Source of the DNA: JABDJZ01 sp047619685
GTDB taxonomy: Bacteria; Bacteroidota; Rhodothermia; Rhodothermales; UBA10348
Reading direction: 5' to 3'
DNA: 46,955 nucleotides
Assembly (NCBI GenBank): GCA_047619685.1
Contig: JBLHLC010000031.1
Location: 1 to 46,955 of the forward strand
Shown here piece after piece: positions 24,208 through 32,504 of the stretch. The position numbers were made by a program, and so were the translations under genes. Positions within the stretch are counted from its first letter, which is position 1; each line of letters opens with the position of its first letter. The notes beneath the pieces were generated by a model that was not told where the DNA came from, did no database searches, and worked only from the letters and a program-made list of their open reading frames with translations.

Positions 24208-27200
24208 ATGGCTGAAGACAACAAGAAGGGGTCGGCCCAGGCTCAGGCGGCAGAGATGGTTCGCCGGATGGCGGCGGCAGACGGCCACAAAGAAGGGCTT
24301 CCCCCAGGACACGGCGAGCCTTTTGGTCTTCCGACCTATTCCCGGTCGGAAGCGGTCCCCCGGAAGGTGCCCATGACCGAGATCTTGCACCCGGACGGGC
24401 GCATGAGTCAATATCCCCCTACCTCGGAATGGGAGGACTGGGTCGAGTGGGATGGCAAGGAGTGGCCAAAACGCGTGGCCAGGCGCTATACCCTGGTCCC
24501 GACCGTCTGCTTCAACTGCGAAAGCGCCTGTGGCCTCCTTGCATACATAGACAAGGAGACCCTTCAGATTCGCAAGTTTGAGGGGAATCCGGTGCACCCC
24601 GGCAGCCGAGGAAGAAATTGCGCGAAGGGGCCCGCAACCATCAACCAGGTCTATGACCCGGAGCGGATTCTTTACCCGCTCAAGCGGGTGGGAAAACGCG
24701 GAGAGGGCAAGTGGAAACGCGTCTCCTGGGAAGAGGCACTTGCGGACATCGCCGAAAAAATGCGGGCCAGCCGAGAAAAGCGGCTGGACGGCATCATGTA
24801 TCACGTCGGGCGCCCCGGCGAGGATGGGTTCACCAACCGCTGCATTCAGGCTTGGGGCGTTGATGGCCACAACAGCCACACCAACATTTGCTCCAGCGGC
24901 GCCCGGGCGGGCTACATGTTCTGGGCCGGATTCGATCGTCCTAGTCCGGACCATGCGAACGCACGCGTCATCCTTCTGATTTCCAGCCACCTGGAAACTG
25001 GCCACTATTTCAATCCGCACGCACAGCGGATCATGGAGGCCAAGAAAAAGGGCGCGAAGATCATCACCTTCGACCCCCGCCTCTCGAACACCGCTGCAAA
25101 AAGCGACGTCTGGCTCCCCACATGGCCGGGCTCTGAGCAATCAGTGCTCCTGGCCATCGCCAATCACTTGCTGCAGACGGGGCGCTACAACAGCGAGTTT
25201 GTTCGCAAGTGGGTCAATTGGGAAGAGACGCTGGATTTCTTCCGATCCAACCCATACCCAGAGCGAGATGTCGATCTCTCGGGTCTCTCTGACGGGGCCC
25301 TTGAATCCGGGACCTACACAGAGTCGGACTACCAGATCTTTGAGTCCCTCCTGAAGCAACTCTACGCGGAGTACACATTCGAGCGCGCGGCCGAAGAATC
25401 TCAAGTGCCCATCGAGAGGATCAAGGAGGCAGCGGAGTACATCGCCGACTGCCAGGGCCGCCTGGCCGCACACACCTGGCGTTCCGCATCGATCGGGAAT
25501 CTGGGCGGCTGGCAGGTGGCGCGTTGCCTGTTCTTTCTGAACGTCCTGACCGGGAGTGTCGGCAACAAGGGCGGCACGTCGGGCAACAGCTGGAATAAGT
25601 TCGTCCCCAAGCCATTTGACCAGCCGCCGGCCTTCAACGCCTGGAATGAGCTGCACCTGCCCCACGAGTGGCCGCTGGCGTTCTACGAAATGAGCTTTCT
25701 GCTCCCCCACTTCCTGGAAGAGGGGCGAGGGGACATCGACGTCTATTTCTCTAGGGTGTACAATCCCATGTGGATAAACCCCGACGGCTTCATGTGGCTG
25801 AAGGCCCTGAAGGACGAGGAGAAAATGAAATTCCACGTCGCACTCACGCCCACGTGGAACGAGTCGGCCTGGTTTGCCGACTACGTGTTGCCCATGGGAC
25901 ACGCTGGAGAACGCCACGACCTGATGAGTCAGGAGACCCACTCCGGACAATGGGTTGCCTTCAGACAGCCCGTCCGAAGGGTGGCGGCAGCCCGTCTGGG
26001 AAGGCCAACCCGGTTTACCTATGAGACCAATCCGGGAGAGGTCTGGGAGGAGAACGAGTTCTGGATAGAACTCTCCACTCGCATGGATCCGGACGGCGCG
26101 CTTGGGATCCGCAAGCACTTTGAGAGTCCCTATCGGCCTGGCGAGATCATCACGCTGGACGAGTACTACCAGTGGATCTTCGAGAACTCGATCCCGGGTC
26201 TGCCAGAGAAGGCGGCGGCAGAAGGACTGGCGCCACTGGCCTATATGCGCAAATACGGCGTGGTGGAAGTGGTAGCGGAGAACTACGAGCCGTTCGCCAA
26301 TCCGGTGAAAGTCCAGCCCACCGGTACCGACCATCAAAGGGGTCTCCTGAAAGACGGCAAGCGCGTTGGGCTAGAGGTCGATGGGCTTCAGGTGGACGGC
26401 TTCGCCACCCCAAGTCGGAAGCTCGAGTTCTTCAGCCCGACCCTTCGGGATTGGGGATGGCCTGAGCTGGAGTATGTGCTCCCGTGGACGCTCAAGTCCC
26501 ACGTGCATCCCTCCAACATCGATCGGGACAAGGGCGAGATGCTCCTGCTGCCCAATTTTCGGCTGCCGACGCTCATCCATACCCGGAGTGCAAACGCCAA
26601 GTGGCTGTACGAACTGAGCCACAAGAATCCGATCTGGATGCATCCCAGCGATGCGGCGCGGCTGGGGGTGGGAACGGGTGAGATGGTCCGCGTCACCACC
26701 AGAATAGGGTACTTTGTGGACCGCATCTGGATTACGGAGGGCATCAAACCCGGGGTAATCGCCATGAGCCACCATCTTGGTCGCTGGCGCCTGGAAGAAA
26801 ACTCAGGCGTGAGTCGGGGCTCCTCCAACTTGGTGCGACTCAAGCAGGGCGACGGCGCCGAAAACAAATTGGAAGTCTTGCATGGCGGCGGCGCCTGGGA
26901 GTCCTTCGACCCGGACACGAGTCGCATCTGGTGGGAAGATGTCGGTGTCCACCAGAATCTGACTCATGCCGTCCATCCGGATCCCGTGTCAGGCGCGCAC
27001 TGCTGGCTGCAGAAAGCCTATAATGTTCGAAAGGCCGACCCCGGAGATCGGCATGGCGACGTCTGGGTAGACACCGATCAATCCATGGAAGCGTATCGCG
27101 AATGGATGGCCCTTACCAGATCGGCCGTCGACTTCTCCCCCAACGGCGAACGACGCCCCCAATGGCTTAAAAGACCGCTAAAGCCGGTACCCGCGGCCTA

Positions 27201-27231
27201 TCGTTTGCCTGACGAGCCGTTCGGCCGCTAA
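24208..27231 (+). CDS. Cytoplasmic molybdopterin oxidoreductase catalytic subunit, SoeA/PsrA-like
   Basis: A 1007-residue DMSO-reductase-superfamily catalytic subunit. A [4Fe-4S] site is formed by C101, C104, C108 and C138 (CFNCESACG ... GRNCAKG). The bis-MGD region includes GFTNRCIQAWGVDG and THTNICSSGARAG-like sequence, where C228 is the likely Mo ligand, then ARVILLISSHLETGH and KKGAKIITFDPRLS. The C-terminal dinucleotide-binding domain starts at about residue 800 (HPSDAARLGVGTGEMVRVT). No twin-arginine signal is present at the N-terminus, which argues for a cytoplasmic enzyme such as the sulfite dehydrogenase SoeABC rather than an exported polysulfide or tetrathionate reductase. The neighbouring persulfide dioxygenase, which releases sulfite, supports this. 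The exact substrate is inferred, not shown. Confidence 0.85.
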   Translation: MAEDNKKGSAQAQAAEMVRRMAAADGHKEGLPPGHGEPFGLPTYSRSEAVPRKVPMTEILHPDGRMSQYPPTSEWEDWVEWDGKEWPKRVARRYTLVPTVCFNCESACGLLAYIDKETLQIRKFEGNPVHPGSRGRNCAKGPATINQVYDPERILYPLKRVGKRGEGKWKRVSWEEALADIAEKMRASREKRLDGIMYHVGRPGEDGFTNRCIQAWGVDGHNSHTNICSSGARAGYMFWAGFDRPSPDHANARVILLISSHLETGHYFNPHAQRIMEAKKKGAKIITFDPRLSNTAAKSDVWLPTWPGSEQSVLLAIANHLLQTGRYNSEFVRKWVNWEETLDFFRSNPYPERDVDLSGLSDGALESGTYTESDYQIFESLLKQLYAEYTFERAAEESQVPIERIKEAAEYIADCQGRLAAHTWRSASIGNLGGWQVARCLFFLNVLTGSVGNKGGTSGNSWNKFVPKPFDQPPAFNAWNELHLPHEWPLAFYEMSFLLPHFLEEGRGDIDVYFSRVYNPMWINPDGFMWLKALKDEEKMKFHVALTPTWNESAWFADYVLPMGHAGERHDLMSQETHSGQWVAFRQPVRRVAAARLGRPTRFTYETNPGEVWEENEFWIELSTRMDPDGALGIRKHFESPYRPGEIITLDEYYQWIFENSIPGLPEKAAAEGLAPLAYMRKYGVVEVVAENYEPFANPVKVQPTGTDHQRGLLKDGKRVGLEVDGLQVDGFATPSRKLEFFSPTLRDWGWPELEYVLPWTLKSHVHPSNIDRDKGEMLLLPNFRLPTLIHTRSANAKWLYELSHKNPIWMHPSDAARLGVGTGEMVRVTTRIGYFVDRIWITEGIKPGVIAMSHHLGRWRLEENSGVSRGSSNLVRLKQGDGAENKLEVLHGGGAWESFDPDTSRIWWEDVGVHQNLTHAVHPDPVSGAHCWLQKAYNVRKADPGDRHGDVWVDTDQSMEAYREWMALTRSAVDFSPNGERRPQWLKRPLKPVPAAYRLPDEPFGR

Positions 27232-27293
27232 TAGAATTCCCGTTGACCACTAATTCCAACCAGAACTGATACAGGTCAAAACCGGATAGAAAC

Positions 27294-27593
27294 ATGTCAA
27301 CTCAAGTCTCCCACGACATAGTGATTGTGGGCGGAGGAACGGCGGGGTTAACCGTGGCAGCCCGCCTGATAAGGGCCAATAAGTCTCTCGACGTGGCGGT
27401 CTATGACGGATACTCTTCGTGTCCGCTGGTTACGGGCTACGGAAAGCTGGTCCTAGCCGAGTTTGACTACGACAATCGCCCATCGCCGTCCTTCCCGTTC
27501 GATACGACCAAAGAGCGACGAAGCATGTACATGATGAAAAAACACCTGCTGCCGCAGGTGTACTGGAATGGCATGCTGAAGGGTCGCGCGTGA
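27294..27593 (+). pseudogene. Miniature sulfide:quinone oxidoreductase, only N- and C-termini left
   Basis: A 99-residue open frame. Residues 1-36 are the FAD-binding Rossmann start of SQR (HDIVIVGGGTAGLTVAARL, then RANKSLDVAV). Residues 37-99 match the C-terminal end of the same family (YDGYSSCPLVTGYGKLVLAE, FPFDTTKERRSMYMMKKHLL and YWNGMLKGRA). Full-length SQR is over 400 residues, so more than 300 in the middle are missing, including the catalytic cysteines, yet the frame is kept. The join is near base 27402. It cannot oxidise sulfide. The stop overlaps the start of the TorD-like gene (GTGA). It is either an internal deletion in the genome or a collapse in the assembly. Confidence 0.8.
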
Positions 27594-28522
27594 GGCTGAC
27601 AGCGATTTCCCGCTCGCTTGACCTCTTTGCGGATGTCTTCGAGAGTGGGCTAACGGCGGACATGCGCGCTAGCCTGGCCAAGGCTGGCATCGACCTTCCT
27701 GAGCGGCGGGCGTACGGTTCAGACGATGAGGAGCGCGCCAGGCACCACACGGTGCTTGGCTACGCGGTCCTCCCCTATGGGGGCATGTTTCTATCAGACG
27801 ACGGACTCATTGGCGGCGAGAGTGAGCGCGTGGTCTGCGACAGCCTGGTCCGGGCGGGCTTGGCACCGGAAACCACCGGGGCTCCGCCCGAGCATATAGC
27901 CGGAGTTTGCCGTGCGGTGGCACGCCAATTGGAACGCCCGGCCGGCGTCCACGAGGCCGCCAACCTGATTTCCGGTCACGTACTGGCGTGGGTGCCAGCG
28001 TTTGTTCACGCGGTGCGGCGGCAGGGCGCGGTGGATTACGCGGACCTGGGAGACGTGCTGATTCAGCTCTTTCTGATGACCACCGCCGCAGCCGACGAGG
28101 TCGCGCCGGCCAACGAAGGCAGATTCTCTTCCTGGCCAGAACCGGGCGAGAAGCCGCCGCCCACCCAGGACAACGACGCCGGAATTCGCGAAGTGGCAAA
28201 CTACCTCTGCACCCACTCGCTGACGGGCTTCTACCTGGGCCGAGAGGTTGTGGGAAGGGTCTCGAAAGATCTTGGGGCACCTCGAGGTTTCGGAAGTGCT
28301 GGACTAATGCTCGGAAACCTGCTTAGAAGCGCAGCACATTTTGAGGCATTATCCGGCCTCGTCCAGGCCCTCATCGACGAGGCCGAGAGCTACCGGGCCA
28401 TGTGGCAGTCGCGTGCGCGGACAAGTCCGACTCTTGCTCACTGGAGCCGGTTCTGGGAGGGGCGCCTGGATAGAACTATTCAGGTCCTGCGGACGCTGGA
28501 GACGGCTCCGAGCGAGGCCTGA
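27590..28522 (+). CDS. TorD/DmsD-like molybdoenzyme assembly chaperone
   Basis: A 310-residue cytoplasmic helical protein with a GTG start overlapping the preceding stop by four bases (GTGA), indicating translational coupling. It resembles the TorD/NarJ superfamily: a leading helical region (DLFADVFESG), a central VLGYAVLPYGGMFLSDDGL segment where the family has its Y-x-x-L-F-x-G-like motif, and PAFVHAVRRQGAVDYADLGD before more helices. These chaperones bind the apo-catalytic subunit of DMSO-reductase-type enzymes until the cofactor is inserted. Its position after the molybdopterin subunit fits that role. It is longer than classical TorD (about 200 residues). It ends one base from the convergent SulP gene. 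Confidence 0.75.
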   Translation: MRLTAISRSLDLFADVFESGLTADMRASLAKAGIDLPERRAYGSDDEERARHHTVLGYAVLPYGGMFLSDDGLIGGESERVVCDSLVRAGLAPETTGAPPEHIAGVCRAVARQLERPAGVHEAANLISGHVLAWVPAFVHAVRRQGAVDYADLGDVLIQLFLMTTAAADEVAPANEGRFSSWPEPGEKPPPTQDNDAGIREVANYLCTHSLTGFYLGREVVGRVSKDLGAPRGFGSAGLMLGNLLRSAAHFEALSGLVQALIDEAESYRAMWQSRARTSPTLAHWSRFWEGRLDRTIQVLRTLETAPSEA

Positions 28523-28523
28523 T

Positions 28524-30182
28524 CTACCCCTGCACGCTCTGTACGGCCAGGTGGAGGCTCGGGAAGAAGTTCTCGTTTCCCAAACTGGTCATCAGGCCTG
28601 AAGCCGTCAAAACGTCGGACGCGGTACCCTTTACCCCCGCCAGAACGAGGCGCACGTTTCTCCGGCGCAAAACGCCGGCGAGATCCGACAGCACCGCTGC
28701 CGCTGTCGTATCCAGATCGTTGATGCTCGTGGCGTCGATTATGAGCGTTCGAATGGAAGGCGAACTGTCGATCTGAGCCAAGATGTGATCTCGGATGTAG
28801 TCGGCGTTGGCAAACCCGAAGGACGCCTCGAAACGAAGGATATAGATCCCCGGAAGCCGGACGGCGTCGGGTTCACGTGCCAGTTCTGGATACAGCGTGG
28901 ATCCGGGGAGCAGTCCGAGCTCCACAAGTTGAGGCCGCGTGAGTCGATAGAGAATCGCCGAGGCGGACGCGACGATCCCCGCCACTATTCCCTCCTGGAT
29001 TCCAAGGAGCAGGGTGGCCCCGAACGTGAGCAGAGCGATCAAGCCGTCGGTGCGCTTGGTCCGCCACAAGAGTCGCATTTCCGCCCAGTCCACCATGCCG
29101 AAGGAAGCCACCATAATGATGGAGGCAAAGACGGCAATCGGGAGGTAATAGAAGAGAGGCGTCAGGAACAGCAGCGCCAGACCAATGATGCCAGCGGCGA
29201 CGAGATTTGACAACGGGGTTTGTCCGCCGGAACCGTCGGATACGGCCGTCCGGGAAAAACTCCCGGAAACCGGGATACTTCCAAAGAGCGAGCCGAGCGT
29301 GTTCATTCCGCCGACAGCAATCAGCTCTTGATTTGGATCGACCCTGTAATTGTGTTTTGCCGCAAACACCTTTGCAAGGGAGATCATGGTCGTGAACTGA
29401 ATCAAGGCCAGCATCACCGCGACAGGGAAGAGTCGCCGAATGAGGTCCGGCGAAAAGCTCGGCAACGCGAAATGGGGCATACCGGCAGGGATTTCTGCGA
29501 CGACGGCTACTCCGCGCAAATCGAGGCGTAGCCACCAGGTCACGGCAATCCCGAGCGTGACGACAATAAGGGCACCAGGGATAACTGGCCGCGCCTTGCG
29601 AATGCCCATCAAGATCAGGATAGCAACGAGCCCGATCCCCAAACTCCAGAGGTGAGTGCCGGCTGCCAATTCGAACGCACCTTTGACCAGGGGCAGAATG
29701 CCGGGCACGCCTTTGAAGGTCGAACCCAGGAGCCCGGGAAGCTGGCTCATACCGATGGTGATGGCAGCAGCAGAGGCGAAGCCCGTCACGACGGGTCTTG
29801 AGAGGAGGGCGGCGATAAAACCGAAGCGCGCAAACCCCAGGACCAATTGAATCAGGCCCGTCATGGCTGCCAGGGCAATAGCGGCCGTAATAAACTCAGC
29901 GGACCCCGGTGTGGCCATGGGCGTCAGCGCCGCAACTACTACCAGACTGTCGATGGCAACGACTCCGACCGCCAGGTGGCGGGAGGTGCCCAGGAGCGTG
30001 TAGACCACCAGGGGGATCAGCGACGCGTACAACCCGTGGATTGGCGGTACTCCTGCCAACACGGCGTAGGCCATGCCCTGCGGGATCAGCATGACGCCCA
30101 CAGTCAGTCCCGCGACAAGGTCTCCGCGGAAGAGAGAGCCCGTATAGGTGCGGGCCCAGTCTGTTACGGGGAGAAGCTTCAT
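28524..30182 (-). CDS. SulP family anion transporter with STAS domain (copy 1)
   Basis: A 552-residue inner-membrane transporter. The opening FRGDLVAGLTVGVMLIPQGM and AYAVLAGVPPIHGLYAS is the SulP signature; about 10-14 membrane helices follow, with PVSGSFSRTAVSDGSGGQTP in the middle. The C-terminal ~110 residues form a cytoplasmic STAS domain (LIIDATSINDLDTTAAAVL). Family members move sulfate, bicarbonate or other anions. Placed with a sulfite-oxidising-type enzyme and a second SulP, sulfate transport is the likely role, but direction is unknown. A strong terminator lies between it and the upstream HiPIP gene, so it is probably transcribed separately. Confidence 0.93.
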   Translation of the reverse strand: MKLLPVTDWARTYTGSLFRGDLVAGLTVGVMLIPQGMAYAVLAGVPPIHGLYASLIPLVVYTLLGTSRHLAVGVVAIDSLVVVAALTPMATPGSAEFITAAIALAAMTGLIQLVLGFARFGFIAALLSRPVVTGFASAAAITIGMSQLPGLLGSTFKGVPGILPLVKGAFELAAGTHLWSLGIGLVAILILMGIRKARPVIPGALIVVTLGIAVTWWLRLDLRGVAVVAEIPAGMPHFALPSFSPDLIRRLFPVAVMLALIQFTTMISLAKVFAAKHNYRVDPNQELIAVGGMNTLGSLFGSIPVSGSFSRTAVSDGSGGQTPLSNLVAAGIIGLALLFLTPLFYYLPIAVFASIIMVASFGMVDWAEMRLLWRTKRTDGLIALLTFGATLLLGIQEGIVAGIVASASAILYRLTRPQLVELGLLPGSTLYPELAREPDAVRLPGIYILRFEASFGFANADYIRDHILAQIDSSPSIRTLIIDATSINDLDTTAAAVLSDLAGVLRRRNVRLVLAGVKGTASDVLTASGLMTSLGNENFFPSLHLAVQSVQG

Positions 30183-30209
30183 GAGCGGAAGCTGCCCGGA
30201 TCACAAAAT

Positions 30210-30242
30210 AAAAGCGCCGCCCGGAACCCAGGCGGCGCTTTT
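30210..30242. terminator. Strong rho-independent terminator
   Basis: A perfect 12-base-pair stem, AAAAGCGCCGCC (30210-30221) with GGCGGCGCTTTT (30231-30242), closes a 9-base loop. On the minus strand it is followed by a T-rich run (TTTTATTTTG), so it should end the HiPIP transcript 17 bases after that gene's stop. It also separates the HiPIP gene from the first SulP gene. Confidence 0.88.
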
Positions 30243-30258
30243 ATGGAAACCTGTCGGG

Positions 30259-30651
30259 TCACACTTGGGCAGGCGCCCAGGAAATGCAGAATCCTTCCGG
30301 GGCAATGGGGCCCTTCAATAGGTTGCACCCACCACATGCCGCGCCTTCTGCGGCAGCCAGGTAGAGTGAGCAGTTCAAGCAGTTCTTGCCTTCCTGGGGA
30401 CTTACGTCCACGTACTGCAGAGCGCCGCGCATGCCTACTTCCTGCTCGGTCAGTCCCGAGGTGTCCATGCAGCCCGAAGCCGCTGCTGGGGCTGGGGCTG
30501 GGGCAGGAGGTGGGGCTGTAGCTGTAGCTGTCTGCTCGGCGGTCTCGCCACCGCCGCAGGCGGACAAGACTGTCCCGGCACCAAGGCCAAGGGCTCCGGC
30601 GGCAGAGAGCCGCTTCAGAAAGTCGCGACGACTTTGGGGTGTGATTTCCAT
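30259..30651 (-). CDS. High-potential iron-sulfur protein, Tat-exported lipoprotein
   Basis: A 130-residue periplasmic electron carrier. The twin-arginine signal is SRRDFLKRL (residues 7-15), and the hydrophobic part ends in a lipobox, LSAC, with Cys32, so a lipid-anchored HiPIP is predicted. A low-complexity Ala/Pro linker (about 44-58) follows. The HiPIP core has C91-x2-C94, C109 (with C106 nearby) and C122 within CISWAP, which together hold one [4Fe-4S] cluster. An extra C61 and C106 lie outside the four-Cys pattern. HiPIPs replace cytochrome c as donors to terminal oxidases in Rhodothermus relatives. The location between two SulP genes links it to the sulfur island. Confidence 0.9.
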   Translation of the reverse strand: MEITPQSRRDFLKRLSAAGALGLGAGTVLSACGGGETAEQTATATAPPPAPAPAPAAASGCMDTSGLTEQEVGMRGALQYVDVSPQEGKNCLNCSLYLAAAEGAACGGCNLLKGPIAPEGFCISWAPAQV

Positions 30652-30710
30652 GATCGAGGTGGGTTTTTGGAGTCAGTAATATATGTAGAGTACGGGAGTG
30701 CAATCGCAAT

Positions 30711-32504
30711 TCAGGCAAGGTTACCGTCGCCCTTTTTTCCAGATGGCGGCGGTTCACCCTCACCCTGCGCAGCCAGCGCGGAATATATGTCCGGAAAAAC
30801 GCGCGGTCCTTCGTCCTTTAAAAACATGCCGGCCCGTTCCAAAACGTCCCGTACGGGCCCTTTCAGGCCTGAAAAAACCGTGTCGACACCACGCTCAGAA
30901 AGAACGCGGAGTATCTCTTCAAGCCCATGCGCGGCCGTGGAGTCGATCTGATTCACCGCATATAGATCCAGAACCAAAAGGTGAGTCTCCGGAGCAGAGT
31001 CCACCAGAGCCAGAATTTGGTTTGATACAAAGTCTGTATTCGCGAAGTAGAGTGAGGCGTCTACCCTGAATAGCAGCACACCGGCCACGGTCTCGGCCTC
31101 CGGGTGTCGCTTGATGTTGCGGAAGGCCCGCGTGCCGGCGAGCCGGCCCAGAACCGCCGTGTGCGGTCGCGAGGATCGCTGAACTACGACTGCCAGGGAG
31201 AAGGCCACACCGAGAAGAATACCAGTCTCGACGCCCGCGAGAACGGTCGTGGTCAACGTCAGCACGGCAACCCCGAAGTCAACCCGACTGACTTTGAGGA
31301 GCCTCCTAAGCTCCCTGGTGTCGAAGAGGCCAGCGACGGCGACAAGAATGATGGCCCCCAGGACAGCCTTTGGGAGGTAGTAAAAGAGGGGCGTAAGGAA
31401 AAGCAGAACCAGTGCGACCACGGTGGCAGCAATCAGGCCTGCCAGGGGCGTTCTGGCCCCGGCCTGTTCGTTCACGGCGGTTCGGCTAAGACCACCTGTG
31501 GTCGGAAAGGCCTGAAAAAACGCGCCCACAACGTTGGCGAGGCCCAGCGCCCGCAACTCGGAATCGGCATCCACCTTGTACCGATGCCGGGTGGCCATGG
31601 ACTTGGCAATGGCGATGGACTCCATGTAACCGACCAGTGCAATCACCAGGGCCGAAGGCAACAGCGCGCGGACATCGGTCATTGCCAGGGACGGAATGGA
31701 CGCCGACGGCAGTCCGGCAGGTATGGCGCCGATAATCGAAACCTGACCGAGAGCGCTGCCCAGAAGCCAGGCCACGGTGGTAGAGGCCGCCACAACGATC
31801 AGCGCGGCCGGGAGCCTCTTTGCGAAACGCTTGAAGAGAACGAGCGAAACGACCGATGCCAGTCCAAATCCGACGGCAACGGGGTTCGCCCGGCCCAGAC
31901 TGCCCACCGCGCTCCAGAGTATGCCAAGGCTGCCGCCAGACCCGTCCAGCTCGGCCCCGAGGACGTGTTTGAGTTGGCTCGAGCCGATGATTACGGCGGC
32001 CGCTGCGGTAAATCCTGTCAAGACCGGATGCGACAGAAAGCTGGCTAGAAAGCCCGCACGGGCCAGTCCAAGCGCCAACAGTATTCCGCCGGACATCAGG
32101 CTGAGCAGGAACGCCAACTCAAGATGACGGGCGGTATCTCCCGCCGCCAGCGGTCCCACCGACGTTGCCACGAGGAGCGACACCATCGCGACAGGCCCCA
32201 CAGCGAGTTGCCTTGAGGAGCCGAACAGGGCATACACGATCAGCGGGGCAAGGGCGGCGTACAGACCGTAAATCGGGGGTACTCCCGCCACCAGGGCATA
32301 CGCCATCCCCTGAGGCACCAGCATCACCCCGACAGTGGCGCCGGCGGCCAGGTCTGCCTTGAGGTCTGCCCGAGTGTACCCGGCCAATTGGTCAGTAATG
32401 GGAAGCCTGAGGGCGGGTACCGAAGGCCCGAGTCCTGGAGAGCCCCGACTCAGACCGTTGCCTCCATCGTTTTTCCGGAGTCGATTGTATTTGAGGCTGC
32501 CCAT
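30711..32504 (-). CDS. SulP family anion transporter with STAS domain (copy 2)
   Basis: A 597-residue transporter. After about 40 residues of cytoplasmic N-terminus comes the SulP signature (AGATVGVMLVPQGMAYALV and AGVPPIYGLYAALAP), then the membrane domain with PTTGGLSRTAVNEQAGARTP and a STAS domain (LLVLDLYAVNQIDSTAAHGL). It differs substantially from the first copy, so this is not a recent duplication. The annotated ATG lies 55 bases inside the upstream persulfide dioxygenase gene on the same strand; the overlap suggests translational coupling unless a non-ATG start after the overlap is used. It is most probably a sulfate or related anion carrier in the same operon. Confidence 0.9.
   Translation of the reverse strand: MGSLKYNRLRKNDGGNGLSRGSPGLGPSVPALRLPITDQLAGYTRADLKADLAAGATVGVMLVPQGMAYALVAGVPPIYGLYAALAPLIVYALFGSSRQLAVGPVAMVSLLVATSVGPLAAGDTARHLELAFLLSLMSGGILLALGLARAGFLASFLSHPVLTGFTAAAAVIIGSSQLKHVLGAELDGSGGSLGILWSAVGSLGRANPVAVGFGLASVVSLVLFKRFAKRLPAALIVVAASTTVAWLLGSALGQVSIIGAIPAGLPSASIPSLAMTDVRALLPSALVIALVGYMESIAIAKSMATRHRYKVDADSELRALGLANVVGAFFQAFPTTGGLSRTAVNEQAGARTPLAGLIAATVVALVLLFLTPLFYYLPKAVLGAIILVAVAGLFDTRELRRLLKVSRVDFGVAVLTLTTTVLAGVETGILLGVAFSLAVVVQRSSRPHTAVLGRLAGTRAFRNIKRHPEAETVAGVLLFRVDASLYFANTDFVSNQILALVDSAPETHLLVLDLYAVNQIDSTAAHGLEEILRVLSERGVDTVFSGLKGPVRDVLERAGMFLKDEGPRVFPDIYSALAAQGEGEPPPSGKKGDGNLA

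Noticed and set aside
24205..25140. Minus-strand open frame of 311 codons opposite the start of the same gene
   Set aside because: Same reason: a shadow of a confidently identified gene, with no family features.
25141..26337. Long minus-strand open frame of about 398 codons opposite the molybdopterin subunit
   Set aside because: It lies antisense to a gene with clear motifs; its product has no recognisable domain and is explained by GC-rich codon use.
31104..32048. Plus-strand open frame of 314 codons opposite SulP copy 2
   Set aside because: The product is a hydrophilic, low-information sequence antisense to a clear transporter.
28524..32504. Recent tandem duplication of SulP
   Set aside because: The two proteins share family motifs but differ widely in length and sequence, so they are distinct paralogues.
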